A DNA stretch of 64,000 nt from Streptomyces sp. DH5 (GTDB lineage: Bacteria; Actinomycetota; Actinomycetes; Streptomycetales; Streptomycetaceae): the NCBI RefSeq assembly GCF_020873915.1, contig NZ_JAHWGP010000010.1:1-64000 (forward strand), given 5' to 3'. Position 1 is the stretch's first letter. The number at the start of each line of letters is the position of its first letter. The notes below the pieces were generated by a model, which saw only the letters and a program-made list of their open reading frames with translations, searched no databases and had not been told where the DNA came from. Positions 47,563 through 56,413 of this stretch are shown in pieces. Position numbers and translations under genes: made by a program.

Positions 47563-48195
47563 GTGCGACTCGAACCGATCACCTGGGAGCGACTCGGCGA
47601 CCTCCTCGCCGACCGGCTGCTGGAACTGAGGACGGCCGACGGCGGACCCTGGCCCCGGATCGCCTTCGACGGCGCCCCGGCCGCCCGCCCGGGCGACCTC
47701 GCCGCACGGGTCGCCGACGCGCTGCGGATACGCGGCCGGCCCTCCCTGACCGTGGGCACCGGCGGCTTCCTGCGCCCCGCCTCCGTCCGGCTCGAGTACG
47801 GACACCAGGACACGGAGTCGTACTACAACGGCTGGTACGACACCGGGGCCCTGTGGCGCGAGGTGTTCGGCCCCCTCGAACCGGGCGGCAGCGGACGGGT
47901 CCTGCCCGACCTGTGGGACCCCCGCACCGACCGGGCCACCCGCAGCCCCTACGTCCGGCTCCCGCCCGGCGGTGTGCTGTTGCTGCACGGGCCCCTTCTC
48001 CTGCGCCACTGGTTCCCCTTCGACCTGAGCGTCCACGTCCTCCTCTCCCCGGGCGCCCTGCGCCGCCGCACCCCCGACGCCGACCACTGGACCCTTCCCG
48101 CGTTCGACCGCTACGAGCAGGAGACCGACCCGGCCGGCGCGGCCGACGTCCTGGTGCGGGCCGACGACCCCCGTCATCCCGCCTGGCACGGCTGA
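47563..48195 (+). CDS. Uridine-kinase-like protein with a degenerate P-loop
   Basis: A 210-residue protein resembling Streptomyces uridine kinase-like proteins: a first strand RIAFDGAPAARPGDLAARVA (about 32-51) stands where a P-loop (GxxxxGK[ST]) should be, but lacks both the Gly-Lys and the Ser/Thr. YYNGWYDTGALWREVFGPL and PPGGVLLLHGPLLLRHWF follow the kinase pattern. ATP-dependent activity is therefore doubtful. GTG 47563 is chosen; further in-frame codons upstream cross the heptanucleotide repeat. It is divergent from DUF1772. Confidence 0.75.
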   Translation: MRLEPITWERLGDLLADRLLELRTADGGPWPRIAFDGAPAARPGDLAARVADALRIRGRPSLTVGTGGFLRPASVRLEYGHQDTESYYNGWYDTGALWREVFGPLEPGGSGRVLPDLWDPRTDRATRSPYVRLPPGGVLLLHGPLLLRHWFPFDLSVHVLLSPGALRRRTPDADHWTLPAFDRYEQETDPAGAADVLVRADDPRHPAWHG

Positions 48196-48352
48196 CACCG
48201 GTGGAGGAGACCGCCGGCCACCCCGCCCGCGCCGGGCGCGGGGCTCCGCTCTCCGGGTGCCGTCCACGGGCGACGCGACGAGAATGAAAGGCGCCGGGAC
48301 TCGCGGTGCGGCCGGCGCGCCGCGCCGGCCGTCCGGCACCGGGAGGTACTCC

Positions 48353-48781
48353 ATGACCACCGCCGGAGACATCATGCACCGCGGCGCCCAGTGGATCCCC
48401 GCTCACGAAACCCTCGACCGCGCGGCCCAGTTGATGCGTGAGCTCAACGTCGGCGCCCTGCCCATCAGCGACGAGAACGAACGGCTCTGCGGCATCCTCA
48501 CCGACCGCGACATCGTCGTCGGCTGCGTCGCCATGGGCCACGATCCCGCCCAGGTCACCGCCGGCGAGATGGCCAAGGGCACCCCGCGCTGGATCGCCGC
48601 GGACGCCGACATCGACGACGTACTGCACGAGATGCAGACCCACCAGATCCGCCGGCTCCCCGTCATCGACGACAAACGCCTCGTCGGCATGATCAGCGAA
48701 GCGGACCTGGCCCACCATCTGACGGAAGACCAGATGGCCACCTGGACCGGTACCGTCTACGCCCGGTCCGGCGAGAACTGA
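48353..48781 (+). CDS. Twin-CBS-domain protein
   Basis: A 142-residue protein consisting of two CBS domains (about 8-60 and 75-130): AQLMRELNVGALPISDENER with GILTDRDIVVG, and VLHEMQTHQIRRLPVIDDKR with VGMISEADLAHHL. Such a pair forms a Bateman module that senses adenosyl nucleotides or related ligands; without an effector domain it must act through a partner. ATG 48353 has GGGAGG six bases upstream. Expression together with stress genes is common for this family but not shown here. Confidence 0.92.
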   Translation: MTTAGDIMHRGAQWIPAHETLDRAAQLMRELNVGALPISDENERLCGILTDRDIVVGCVAMGHDPAQVTAGEMAKGTPRWIAADADIDDVLHEMQTHQIRRLPVIDDKRLVGMISEADLAHHLTEDQMATWTGTVYARSGEN

Positions 48782-48930
48782 CCCGCTCACCGGCATCGTC
48801 GCGGTAAGCCGGGCCACCCACTGACCGCCGGTGTGATCGGCATGTGGTCCTCCTTCCGTGACCCGTCCGTGCCTTCCCTCCTCGTTGCGCGCACCGCCAG
48901 TCTGCCCCTCCCGAACGAAACGCGTGCCGG

Positions 48931-49016
48931 CCTGTGGACAACGGCTGTTCCACCGCGTCCCCGCCTGTGGACAACGGCGCGTCCGCCGCCTCCCCCGCGG
49001 GCAACGGCAGTCCCCG
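48931..49016. repeat. 33-bp tandem repeat containing two consensus DnaA boxes
   Basis: Two copies of CCTGTGGACAACGGC start at 48931 and 48964, exactly 33 bp apart, with a third diverged copy (GCGGGCAACGGC) at about 48998. Each of the first two contains TGTGGACAA (48933-48941; 48966-48974), the reverse complement of TTGTCCACA, the preferred Streptomyces DnaA box. The region between the CBS gene and the kinase gene (48782-49043) has no gene. Confidence 0.75.
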
Positions 49017-49043
49017 CTGGTGACGGCCGTCCGCCCGCGCCCG

Positions 49044-49961
49044 TCACACCGGCGCGGGCGGACGGCCCCCGGTGCGCCCCACCGCCTGCGCGCCCGCCAC
49101 GCAGCCCTCCCGCGCCGCCTGTACCGGTTCCGCGCCCGCGAGCAGGGCCGCGAGGAACGCGCCGGTGAAGGCGTCCCCGGCGCCCGTGGTGTCCAGGGCC
49201 GTCACCGGCACGGCCGGGACCCGGGCGTACACCTCGCCGGACCGGGCGAGCAGCGCCCCCCGTGCTCCCTGCTTGGCCACCACCAGCGGCACCTGGCGGC
49301 TCAGCCGCGCCGCCGCGTCCACCGGGTCCGGCACCCCCGTCAGCAGACACGCCTCGTCGCGGCTGGGCAGCAGCACGTCCACCCCCGCGACCAGCGCCAG
49401 GAACCGGCCGGCACCCAGCGTGCCGAGGAAGCCCGCCGACGCCGGATCCAGACTCACCGGCACCCCCCGCGCCCGCGCCGCCTTCGACGCCACCCCGACG
49501 AACGCACGGCCCGACTCGGAGAACAGCAGATAACCCGACAGGTGCAGCCGTGACACCCCGTCGAGCAACGAGTCCGACCAGTCACCCGGATCCAGCCGCA
49601 GCGACGCCCCGCTGTCGGTGAGGAAGGTCCGCTCGGCCGCCGCACCCTCGTCCACCAGGCAGATCACCGTCCCGGTCGGCGCCGACCCGTCCACCACCAG
49701 CAGCGGACGCACCCCACAGGCGGTCAGCTCCCTCTCGTGCCAGGCCGCCGCGTCCGCGCCCACCCGCCCCAGCAACCGCACCTCCGCGCCGGCCCGGCGC
49801 GCCGCCCAGCAGGCCACATTGGCGCCCGCACCCCCCGGCACCGTACGGATCGCCGCCACCGTGTCCGTCCCCGGCGCGAGCGGCCCCCGATGCCGGGCCA
49901 CCACATCGGTGATCACGTCACCGGCGACCAGCAGCGCCCCACCCCGCACCGCACCCCTCAC
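49044..49961 (-). CDS. PfkB family sugar kinase, probably pseudouridine kinase
   Basis: A 305-residue ribokinase-fold enzyme. The first PfkB signature lies in PGGAGANVACWAARRAGAEV and the second, with the catalytic Asp, is DTTGAGDAFTGAFLAAL. It starts at GTG 49961, seven bases after the psuG stop, so the pair forms one operon. That partner makes pseudouridine the most likely substrate: kinase to pseudouridine 5'-phosphate, then C-C cleavage by PsuG. A ribokinase acting on the released ribose is the alternative. A 262-bp gap with DnaA boxes lies beyond its end. Confidence 0.87.
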   Translation of the reverse strand: MRGAVRGGALLVAGDVITDVVARHRGPLAPGTDTVAAIRTVPGGAGANVACWAARRAGAEVRLLGRVGADAAAWHERELTACGVRPLLVVDGSAPTGTVICLVDEGAAAERTFLTDSGASLRLDPGDWSDSLLDGVSRLHLSGYLLFSESGRAFVGVASKAARARGVPVSLDPASAGFLGTLGAGRFLALVAGVDVLLPSRDEACLLTGVPDPVDAAARLSRQVPLVVAKQGARGALLARSGEVYARVPAVPVTALDTTGAGDAFTGAFLAALLAGAEPVQAAREGCVAGAQAVGRTGGRPPAPV

Positions 49962-49968
49962 CCCGCCG

Positions 49969-50880
49969 TCACTCCCCGGCGGCCCAGGCCGCCGCGACCC
50001 GCGCCGCCAGCCGCACATTGCCGCGCACCGCCGCCAGATTCGCCGCGAGTGAGGCACCGCCGGTGCCGCGCACCAGATGGCCGAGCAGGAACGGGGTGAC
50101 ACCCTGCCCCGTGACCCCCTCCGCCTCGCAGGCGCGCAGCGCCTCGCCGAGCACCCGCGCGTGCACCCCGGGATCCAACTGCTCGTCCTCGGGAACCGGA
50201 TGGGCCACGATCAGCGCCGACGCCGGCCCGCCGAGCGCGTCCTGCGCCCGCATCGCCCGCGCCACTTCCCCCGGCGAGTCCAGCCGCCAGTCCACGGGAT
50301 GCCCGGAGTCGGACAGGTAGAAGCCGGGAAAGCGGTCCGTGCCGTACCCGGCGACCGCCACTCCCAGGGTCTCCAGCCGCTGCAGCGTCGCGGGTACGTC
50401 CAGGATCGACTTCACCCCCGCGCACACCACGGTGATCCGGGTGCGCGCCAGCAGTCCCAGGTCGGCCGACTCGTCCTGCGTCACCGTCCACTCCCGGTGC
50501 ACCCCGCCGAGCCCCCCGGTGGCGAACACCCGTATGCCCGCCAGCTCCGCCAGCAGGGCCGTGGCCGACACCGTGGTCGCCCCGCTCGCCCCGGCCGCCA
50601 CCGCCAGCGGCAGATCACGGTGGCCCAGCTTGCGGATGCCGTCCTCGTTCGCCACCCGCTCCAACTGCTCCTCGTCCAGGCCCACCCGGGGACGCCCGTC
50701 CAGCACGGCGATCGTCGCCGGGACCGCGCCCTCCTCCCGTACCGCCGCCTCCAGTTCCTGCGCCACCCGGAGATTGCGCGGCCGGGGCAGCCCGTGCGCG
50801 ATGATCGTCGACTCCAGCGCCACCACGGGGCGGCCCGCGACGACCGCCTCCCGCACCTCTTCGGACACCATCAGCACCAC
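49969..50880 (-). CDS. psuG: Pseudouridine-5'-phosphate glycosidase
   Basis: A 303-residue enzyme that splits the C-C glycosidic bond of pseudouridine 5'-phosphate to uracil and ribose 5-phosphate. Landmarks: VVALESTIIAHGLPRPRN (about 16-33), VSATALLAELAGIRVFATGG and VKSILDVPATLQRLETLGV, which carries the catalytic Lys, and FYLSDSGHPVDWR. GTG 50880 has AGGAGG seven bases upstream; ATG 50871 is a weaker choice. It is first in an operon with the PfkB kinase. The pathway recycles modified nucleosides from RNA turnover. Confidence 0.94.
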   Translation of the reverse strand: MVLMVSEEVREAVVAGRPVVALESTIIAHGLPRPRNLRVAQELEAAVREEGAVPATIAVLDGRPRVGLDEEQLERVANEDGIRKLGHRDLPLAVAAGASGATTVSATALLAELAGIRVFATGGLGGVHREWTVTQDESADLGLLARTRITVVCAGVKSILDVPATLQRLETLGVAVAGYGTDRFPGFYLSDSGHPVDWRLDSPGEVARAMRAQDALGGPASALIVAHPVPEDEQLDPGVHARVLGEALRACEAEGVTGQGVTPFLLGHLVRGTGGASLAANLAAVRGNVRLAARVAAAWAAGE

Positions 50881-50981
50881 GCGCCTGCCTCCTGTCTGCC
50901 GCCTCCCCCTCATCTCTGGCGAGCCACGCCCCGCAACAAACCCCTTGCGTGCCGCGGCGCGGGTCGCGGAGGCTGGCAGAC

Positions 50982-51410
50982 ATGACGGACCACACGACTC
51001 GACTCGACCACATCGTGCTGTGGGTACGTGATCCCATCGCCGCCGCGGACTTCTACGAGAAGGCCGTGGGCCTGGAGCCCGTGAGGCTCACCGACTACGC
51101 ATCGGGCGAGGCCCCCTTCCCCTCGGTGCGGGTCAACGAGGAGACCATCCTCGACCTCATGCCGCTGACCATGGCCGCACGCATGACGATGCTCCCGGGC
51201 GCCGCCGAGAGCTCCGGCCACCCCGTCAACCACGTCTGCCTGTCCCTGCTGGCCGACGCCTTCGACGTCCTCCGCAGCCGCCTGCTGGAGCGGTCCGTAC
51301 CGGTGACGGACCTCTCCCACGACTCCTTCGGGGCGCGGGGCCTCGCACGGCGCAGCTTCTACTTCCGCGACCCGGACGGCAACGTCTTCGAGGCACGGCA
51401 CTACGACTGA
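50982..51410 (+). CDS. VOC (glyoxalase/bleomycin-resistance superfamily) protein
   Basis: A 142-residue protein with two beta-alpha-beta-beta-beta modules: LDHIVLWVRDPIAAADFYEK followed by VGLEPV, and VNHVCLSLLADAFDVLRSRL followed by FYFRDPDGNVFEARHYD. Metal ligands would be His-9 and the Glu of VFEARHY, with the second His at NHVC. Members include dioxygenases and glyoxalases; the specific role is unknown. ATG 50982, with GCGGAGG upstream. It is divergent from psuG. Confidence 0.9.
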   Translation: MTDHTTRLDHIVLWVRDPIAAADFYEKAVGLEPVRLTDYASGEAPFPSVRVNEETILDLMPLTMAARMTMLPGAAESSGHPVNHVCLSLLADAFDVLRSRLLERSVPVTDLSHDSFGARGLARRSFYFRDPDGNVFEARHYD

Positions 51411-51443
51411 CCGGCCGCGGGGCCCACGGCGCTGCCCGGGCCG

Positions 51444-52019
51444 TCAGAACAGCGGCTCGGGCAGCACCCCTTCGAGGGCGAGCAGCCGCCGCTTCGTCTC
51501 CAGCCCGCCCCCGAACCCGCCGATGCCGCCGTCCCGCTCCACGACCCGGTGACAGGGCACCACCACCGGCAGGGGATTGGCGCCCATGGCCGTCCCCACC
51601 GCCTGCGCGCCGCCCGGCTGACCCACCCGTCCGGCCAGGTCGCCGTACCCGACGACCGTGCCGAACGGCACGCCGGCCGCCAGTTCGCGCAGCACCTCGC
51701 GGTTGAAGCCCGATATCAGTGACCAGTCCAGCGGCAGCTCGAAGAACCGCCGCTCACCCGCGAGGTACGCCTCCACCTGGCGCACCGCCTCGGTCAGCAG
51801 CGCGGACACGGACTCCTGCGCCGCTGCCGTGCCCAGCTCGGCCGGTTCGCCGCCGAGCCGGGACGCCAGCCGCCCCAGCGCGCGGTCTCGCACCTCGGCG
51901 GTGGCGTGAAAGACGACGTTGACCAGGCCCTCACGGGTCGCGGCCAGCAGCAGCGGGCCGATCCGGGTGGCCACGACCGCCCATACGACCGGCTGTCCGT
52001 CCTGCCCATGGCTGTCCAT
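51444..52019 (-). CDS. ogt: Methylated-DNA-protein-cysteine methyltransferase
   Basis: A 191-residue suicide DNA-repair protein that moves the methyl group of O6-methylguanine to its own Cys. The active site VVPCHRVVERDGGIGGFGGG (about 149-168) is intact. The helix-turn-helix reads VLRELAAGVPFGTVVGYGDL with Arg finger region VGQPGGAQAVGTAMGANPL. The N-terminal 80 residues are the Ogt-type domain without Ada features. ATG 52019. It is a monocistronic unit between VOC and phosphodiesterase genes. Confidence 0.95.
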   Translation of the reverse strand: MDSHGQDGQPVVWAVVATRIGPLLLAATREGLVNVVFHATAEVRDRALGRLASRLGGEPAELGTAAAQESVSALLTEAVRQVEAYLAGERRFFELPLDWSLISGFNREVLRELAAGVPFGTVVGYGDLAGRVGQPGGAQAVGTAMGANPLPVVVPCHRVVERDGGIGGFGGGLETKRRLLALEGVLPEPLF

Positions 52020-52083
52020 GCGCCTCAGCGTACGACCCGCCACCGACAGGCCGGGGCGTCCACCCGGTGACCCGGGCGGACGC

Positions 52084-52956
52084 TCAGCCGCCCACCGCGT
52101 CCCGCACCACGTCCGGCGTGTTGGTGATGATGCCGTCCACTCCGAACCCGGCGACCCGCCGGGCCGCGGCCGCGTCGTTCACGGTCCAGGTGTGCACCTC
52201 CATCCGCGCGCCGTGCGGCCCCCGGAAGCCGTGCACGGCGGCGACGTAGGGGGCGGAGACGGAACCGTGCGAGGGATTGATCTGGTCGGTGAAGGCCGCG
52301 TACGAGGACAGGTCCGCCACGGGCGGCGTCCCGAGGAACCCGGTCTTCACCGCCGGCTTCAGGGCATGGACCGTGCGCACGCTGTCCGCGCTGAAGCTCT
52401 GCACGACCAGCCGGCCGCCCACGTGCCCGGCGTCGAGCCACCCCTCGTTGGCGAGGACCTTGAGCGTCTCGCGCTCGATGCCCGGATAGAGCTGCGGGTT
52501 CTTCAGCTCCAGCAGCAGCTTCTGGTCGTGGCGCTCCGCGCGCTCCAGGAACTGCTCGAGGGTCGGCACGCGCGTGCCCGCGTACGCGGGCCCGAACCAG
52601 CTGCCCGCGTCGAGCCGGGCTATCTCCGCGGCGGTGAAGTCCTTCACCTTCCACGGCGACCGGTCGGGGAAGACCTCCTCGACGTCGGTGGTGCGCTGCA
52701 GGCTGTCGTCGTGCAGGACGACGAGCGCACCGTCCCTGGTCCGCTGGACGTCGTTCTCCACCCACTCGACGTCCAGGGCCGCGGCCTTGTCGACGGCCGC
52801 GAGCGTGTTCTCGGGGGCGTACGCGGAGGCGCCCCGGTGGGCGACGACCACGGGGTGCGGTCCGGTGGCGGCGGCCCGCGCGGGCGAGGAAGGGAGCAGC
52901 AGGGCGGCCGTTCCCAGGAGCGCGGTGGTCGATGCGGCGACAGCGCGTGCGTGCAT
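52084..52956 (-). CDS. Secreted glycerophosphodiester phosphodiesterase
   Basis: A 290-residue exported enzyme that splits glycerophosphodiesters to glycerol 3-phosphate and an alcohol. A signal peptide (about 1-29, ending ARA-AA) comes first. The active site is in VVAHRGASAYAPENTL (His and Glu), VEWVENDVQRTRDGALVV and LHDDSLQRTT (second His, Asp). The late WTVNDAAAARRVAGFGVDGI is the last barrel strand. Length is normal for GDPD. ATG 52956. The products could feed phosphate and glycerol phosphate pools together with glpFK elsewhere in the window; that link is inference. Confidence 0.93.
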   Translation of the reverse strand: MHARAVAASTTALLGTAALLLPSSPARAAATGPHPVVVAHRGASAYAPENTLAAVDKAAALDVEWVENDVQRTRDGALVVLHDDSLQRTTDVEEVFPDRSPWKVKDFTAAEIARLDAGSWFGPAYAGTRVPTLEQFLERAERHDQKLLLELKNPQLYPGIERETLKVLANEGWLDAGHVGGRLVVQSFSADSVRTVHALKPAVKTGFLGTPPVADLSSYAAFTDQINPSHGSVSAPYVAAVHGFRGPHGARMEVHTWTVNDAAAARRVAGFGVDGIITNTPDVVRDAVGG

Positions 52957-53236
52957 GCGTACTCCTCGCGTCGGACGATCACGGTCGGCTCAACTCTGAC
53001 AGCAGAGGGTCAAGGCGGGACGGGCACAGGATGACCACAAATTGAACGGAGTTGCCCGAACCCCGCACACTGATGCCACACACCTGGGGCAAGGGCGTGA
53101 TTCTCTGCCGGGAAGTCGTTCGACCATTCCGGTGGGGTTCATACTCTCTGCGTCACCCGGGCCGCCCTCGCGGTCCTGGGAGGGGGGCTCACATCGGGAC
53201 ACCGCGAGACGTACAGGGCGGGAAGGACAGCCGCGC

Positions 53237-54097
53237 ATGCAAGGCACGGTCGACGGATTCAGCTACGGCCTGGTCACGCCGCTGGTGGCCTTCCTCATGG
53301 CATGCCTCGGCGGTGCCCTGGGTCTGCGCTGCACCACCCGGTCCATGACGGCGCCCCGGCCCTGGCGCCCCGCCTGGCTCGCCCTGGGCTCCGTGGCCAT
53401 CGGCTCCGGCATATGGACGATGCACTTCATCGGCATGATGGGCTTCGCGATCGAAGGCACCCCCATCCACTACGACCGGGCCCTGACCTTCGCCAGCCTC
53501 GCCGTCGGCATCGTCATGGTGGGCACCGGGATCTTCATCGTCGGCTACCGGGGCGCCTCCGGAACGGCCCTGTTCACCGGCGGCACCGTCACCGGCCTCG
53601 GCATCGCCTCGATGCACTACCTCGGCATGGCAGGCATGAGCCTCGACGGGCGGCTGGAGTACGACACCCTCGTGGTCGCCGCCTCCGTGGTCATCGCCAT
53701 GGCCGCCGCCAGCGCCGCCCTGTGGGCGGCCGGGCAGGTGCGGGGCTTCCTGTGGAGCGTGGGCGCGAGCCTCGTCATGGGGCTCGCCGTCACCGGGATG
53801 CACTACACCGGCATGGCCGCGCTCGACGTGCACGTCCACGGCTCGGCCGTCCCCGCCGAGGGCGAATCCGCCGCCGCCCTGCTCGGCCCCCTGATGATCG
53901 GCCCGCTCGCCTTCCTCGTCCTCGCCGGCGTCGTCGTGGCCGTCGACCCGCTGATGATCACCGGCGGACCCCGCAGACCCCCCGCCGAGCACCGGCCCGG
54001 CATCCCCGCCCACTCCCCGGCCCAGCGCCCGTCGCGTTCCCGGCTGCGCCACCGCGGCCCCGTGGAGCGCCGCCCCCGGGCCCCGCAGCGCCACTGA
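53237..54097 (+). CDS. MHYT-domain integral membrane sensor protein
   Basis: A 286-residue protein with seven hydrophobic spans and three MHYT signatures: MHFIGM (62-67), MHYLGM (126-131) and MHYTGM (188-193), placed at the outer ends of membrane helices as in MHYT sensor domains thought to bind copper or gas ligands through Met and His. No GGDEF, EAL or kinase domain follows; instead there is a basic, proline-rich cytoplasmic tail (about 235-286). It therefore needs a partner for output. ATG 53237 has GGAAGGA upstream. It is divergent from the phosphodiesterase gene; the 280-bp gap should hold both promoters. Confidence 0.9.
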   Translation: MQGTVDGFSYGLVTPLVAFLMACLGGALGLRCTTRSMTAPRPWRPAWLALGSVAIGSGIWTMHFIGMMGFAIEGTPIHYDRALTFASLAVGIVMVGTGIFIVGYRGASGTALFTGGTVTGLGIASMHYLGMAGMSLDGRLEYDTLVVAASVVIAMAAASAALWAAGQVRGFLWSVGASLVMGLAVTGMHYTGMAALDVHVHGSAVPAEGESAAALLGPLMIGPLAFLVLAGVVVAVDPLMITGGPRRPPAEHRPGIPAHSPAQRPSRSRLRHRGPVERRPRAPQRH

Positions 54098-54107
54098 TCC
54101 GCACCCG

Positions 54108-54130
54108 TTGTCAGTGGCGGGTCGTACGGT
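54108..54130 (+). promoter_or_regulatory. RecA-independent (PafBC-type) DNA-damage promoter of uvrB
   Basis: TTGTCAGTG (54108-54116), an 8-nt spacer and TACGGT (54125-54130) match the mycobacterial RecA-NDp consensus tTGTCRgtg-N8-TAnnnT at every specified position. The -10 hexamer ends 7 nt before the ATG at 54138, so transcription probably starts on or beside the start codon. Confidence 0.8.
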
Positions 54131-54137
54131 TGATGGC

Positions 54138-56279
54138 ATGCGGCCCGTTTCCCAGATCGAACGCACGGTGGCGCCCTTCGAGGTCGTCAGCCCCTACCAG
54201 CCCAACGGCGACCAGCCGACGGCCATCGCCGACCTCGCCCGGCGCATCGAAGCAGGCGAGAAGGACGTCGTCCTCCTCGGCGCCACCGGCACCGGCAAGT
54301 CCGCCACCACCGCGTGGATGATCGAGAAGCTCCAGCGCCCCACCCTGGTCATGGCGCCGAACAAGACCCTGGCCGCCCAGCTCGCCAACGAGTTCCGCGA
54401 GCTGCTGCCGAACAACGCCGTCGAGTACTTCGTCTCGTACTACGACTACTACCAGCCCGAGGCGTACGTTCCGCAGTCGGACACCTACATCGAGAAGGAC
54501 TCCTCGATCAACGAGGAGGTCGAGCGGCTGCGCCACTCGGCGACCAACTCCCTGCTCACCCGCCGCGACGTCGTCGTGGTCGCCTCCGTCTCCTGCATCT
54601 ACGGCCTGGGCACGCCGCAGGAGTACGTGGACCGCATGGTCCAGCTCCGCGTCGGCGACGAGTTCGACCGCGACGAGCTGCTGCGCCGCTTCGTCGACAT
54701 CCAGTACACGCGCAACGACATGGCCTTCACCCGCGGCACCTTCCGGGTGCGCGGCGACACCATCGAGATCTTCCCGGTCTACGAGGAACTCGCCGTCCGC
54801 ATCGAGATGTTCGGTGACGAGATCGAGGCCCTGTCCACGCTCCACCCGCTGACCGGCGAGATCGTCAGCGACGACCGGCAGCTGTACGTCTTCCCCGCCT
54901 CCCACTACGTCGCCGGTCCCGAGCGGCTGGAGCGCGCGGTCAACGACATCGAGAAGGAACTCGGCGAGCGCCTGAGCGACCTGGAGAAGCAGGGCAGGCT
55001 CCTGGAGGCCCAGCGGCTGCGGATGCGCACCACCTACGACATCGAGATGCTCCGCCAGATCGGCTCCTGCTCGGGCGTGGAGAACTACTCGATGCACTTC
55101 GACGGCCGCTCTCCCGGCTCCCCGCCGAACACGCTGCTGGACTACTTCCCCGACGACTTCCTCCTCGTCATCGACGAGTCGCACGTCACCGTCCCGCAGA
55201 TCGGCGCCATGTACGAGGGCGACGCCTCCCGCAAGCGCACCCTCGTCGACCACGGCTTCCGCCTCCCCTCCGCCCTGGACAACCGCCCGCTGAAGTGGGA
55301 GGAGTTCCAGGAGCGCGTCGGCCAGACCGTCTACCTGTCGGCCACCCCCGGACAGTACGAACTCTCCCGCTCCGACGGCTTCGTCGAGCAGATCATCCGC
55401 CCCACCGGTCTCGTCGACCCCGAGGTGGTCGTCAAACCCACCGAGGGCCAGATCGACGACCTGGTGCACGAGATCCGCACCCGCGTGGAGAAGGACGAAC
55501 GCGTCCTGGTCACCACGCTCACCAAGAAGATGGCCGAGGACCTCACCGACTACTTCCTGGAGCTCGGCATCCAGGTGCGCTACCTGCACAGCGACGTCGA
55601 CACGCTGCGTCGCGTGGAGCTGCTGCGGGAGCTGCGCTCCGGCGAGTACGACGTCCTGGTGGGCATCAACCTGCTGCGTGAGGGACTCGACCTGCCCGAG
55701 GTGTCCCTGGTGGCGATCCTGGACGCCGACAAGGAGGGCTTCCTGCGCTCGGGCACCTCCCTGATCCAGACCATCGGCCGCGCGGCGCGCAACGTGTCCG
55801 GCCAGGTCCACATGTACGCCGACAGGATCACCCCGGCGATGGAGAAGGCCATCGACGAGACCAACCGCCGCCGGGAGAAGCAGGTCGCCTACAACCAGGC
55901 GAAGGGCATCGACCCCCAGCCCCTGCGCAAGAAGATCAACGACATCGTCGCGCAGATCGCCCGCGAGGACATCGACACCGAGCAGCTGCTCGGCTCGGGC
56001 TACCGCCAGGCCAAGAAGGACGGTGGCGGCACCAAGGCGCCCGTGCCCTCCCTCGGCGGCAAGGCCGCGAAGAACGCCAAGGGCGCCAAGGGCAAGGCCG
56101 CCGAGACGGTGCCGACCGACCGTCCCGCCGCGGAACTCGCCGAGCAGATCGAGGAACTGACCACGCGGATGCGGGCCGCCGCGGCAGACCTCCAGTTCGA
56201 GATCGCCGCCCGGCTGCGCGACGAGGTGTCGGAGATGAAGAAGGAACTGCGGCAGATGCGGGAGGTCGGCCTCTCCTGA
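54138..56279 (+). CDS. uvrB: UvrABC excinuclease subunit B
   Basis: A 713-residue helicase-like subunit that, loaded by UvrA, verifies damage before UvrC cuts. Walker A is GATGTGKS (48-55), the beta-hairpin region [20 protein letters not shown], Walker [14 protein letters not shown], and helicase motif [21 protein letters not shown]. The C-terminal UVR motif ([20 protein letters not shown]) binds UvrC. A lysine-rich linker ([16 protein letters not shown]) of about 30 residues is a Streptomyces feature. ATG 54138 is chosen: it follows the damage promoter by 7 nt and begins the conserved MRPVSQIER. Confidence 0.97.
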   Translation: MRPVSQIERTVAPFEVVSPYQPNGDQPTAIADLARRIEAGEKDVVLLGATGTGKSATTAWMIEKLQRPTLVMAPNKTLAAQLANEFRELLPNNAVEYFVSYYDYYQPEAYVPQSDTYIEKDSSINEEVERLRHSATNSLLTRRDVVVVASVSCIYGLGTPQEYVDRMVQLRVGDEFDRDELLRRFVDIQYTRNDMAFTRGTFRVRGDTIEIFPVYEELAVRIEMFGDEIEALSTLHPLTGEIVSDDRQLYVFPASHYVAGPERLERAVNDIEKELGERLSDLEKQGRLLEAQRLRMRTTYDIEMLRQIGSCSGVENYSMHFDGRSPGSPPNTLLDYFPDDFLLVIDESHVTVPQIGAMYEGDASRKRTLVDHGFRLPSALDNRPLKWEEFQERVGQTVYLSATPGQYELSRSDGFVEQIIRPTGLVDPEVVVKPTEGQIDDLVHEIRTRVEKDERVLVTTLTKKMAEDLTDYFLELGIQVRYLHSDVDTLRRVELLRELRSGEYDVLVGINLLREGLDLPEVSLVAILDADKEGFLRSGTSLIQTIGRAARNVSGQVHMYADRITPAMEKAIDETNRRREKQVAYNQAKGIDPQPLRKKINDIVAQIAREDIDTEQLLGSGYRQAKKDGGGTKAPVPSLGGKAAKNAKGAKGKAAETVPTDRPAAELAEQIEELTTRMRAAAADLQFEIAARLRDEVSEMKKELRQMREVGLS

Positions 56280-56282
56280 CAC

Positions 56283-56322
56283 TCCGCACGGGATGTGTTG
56301 CAAGAACGACACAAAGTGCGGA
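56283..56322 (+). terminator. Interrupted inverted repeat after uvrB
   Basis: TCCGCAC (56283-56289) pairs with GTGCGGA (56316-56322), and TGTGT (56294-56298) with ACACA (56309-56313) inside it. It starts 3 nt after the uvrB stop and just before the terD promoter, so a terminator is the simplest reading; an operator is possible. Confidence 0.5.
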
Positions 56323-56335
56323 CCTGGGTACGTCA

Positions 56336-56358
56336 CTGTCAGTGCCCCTGCGTAGGGT
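56336..56358 (+). promoter_or_regulatory. PafBC-type DNA-damage promoter of terD
   Basis: CTGTCAGTG (56336-56344), an 8-nt spacer and TAGGGT (56353-56358) match tTGTCRgtg-N8-TAnnnT in all positions except the weakly conserved first base. The expected start near 56365 gives a leader of about 50 nt that opens with the 14-bp palindrome CCGCGGTACCGCGG (56367-56380). Confidence 0.7.
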
Positions 56359-56413
56359 TCTGACAACCGCGGTACCGCGGCAACAGGGGACAGTCCGAGA
56401 GGGGAATCAGCGC

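Noticed and set aside
54111-56366. 751-codon open frame opposite uvrB
   Set aside because: It mirrors the uvrB codon pattern and has no recognisable domain.
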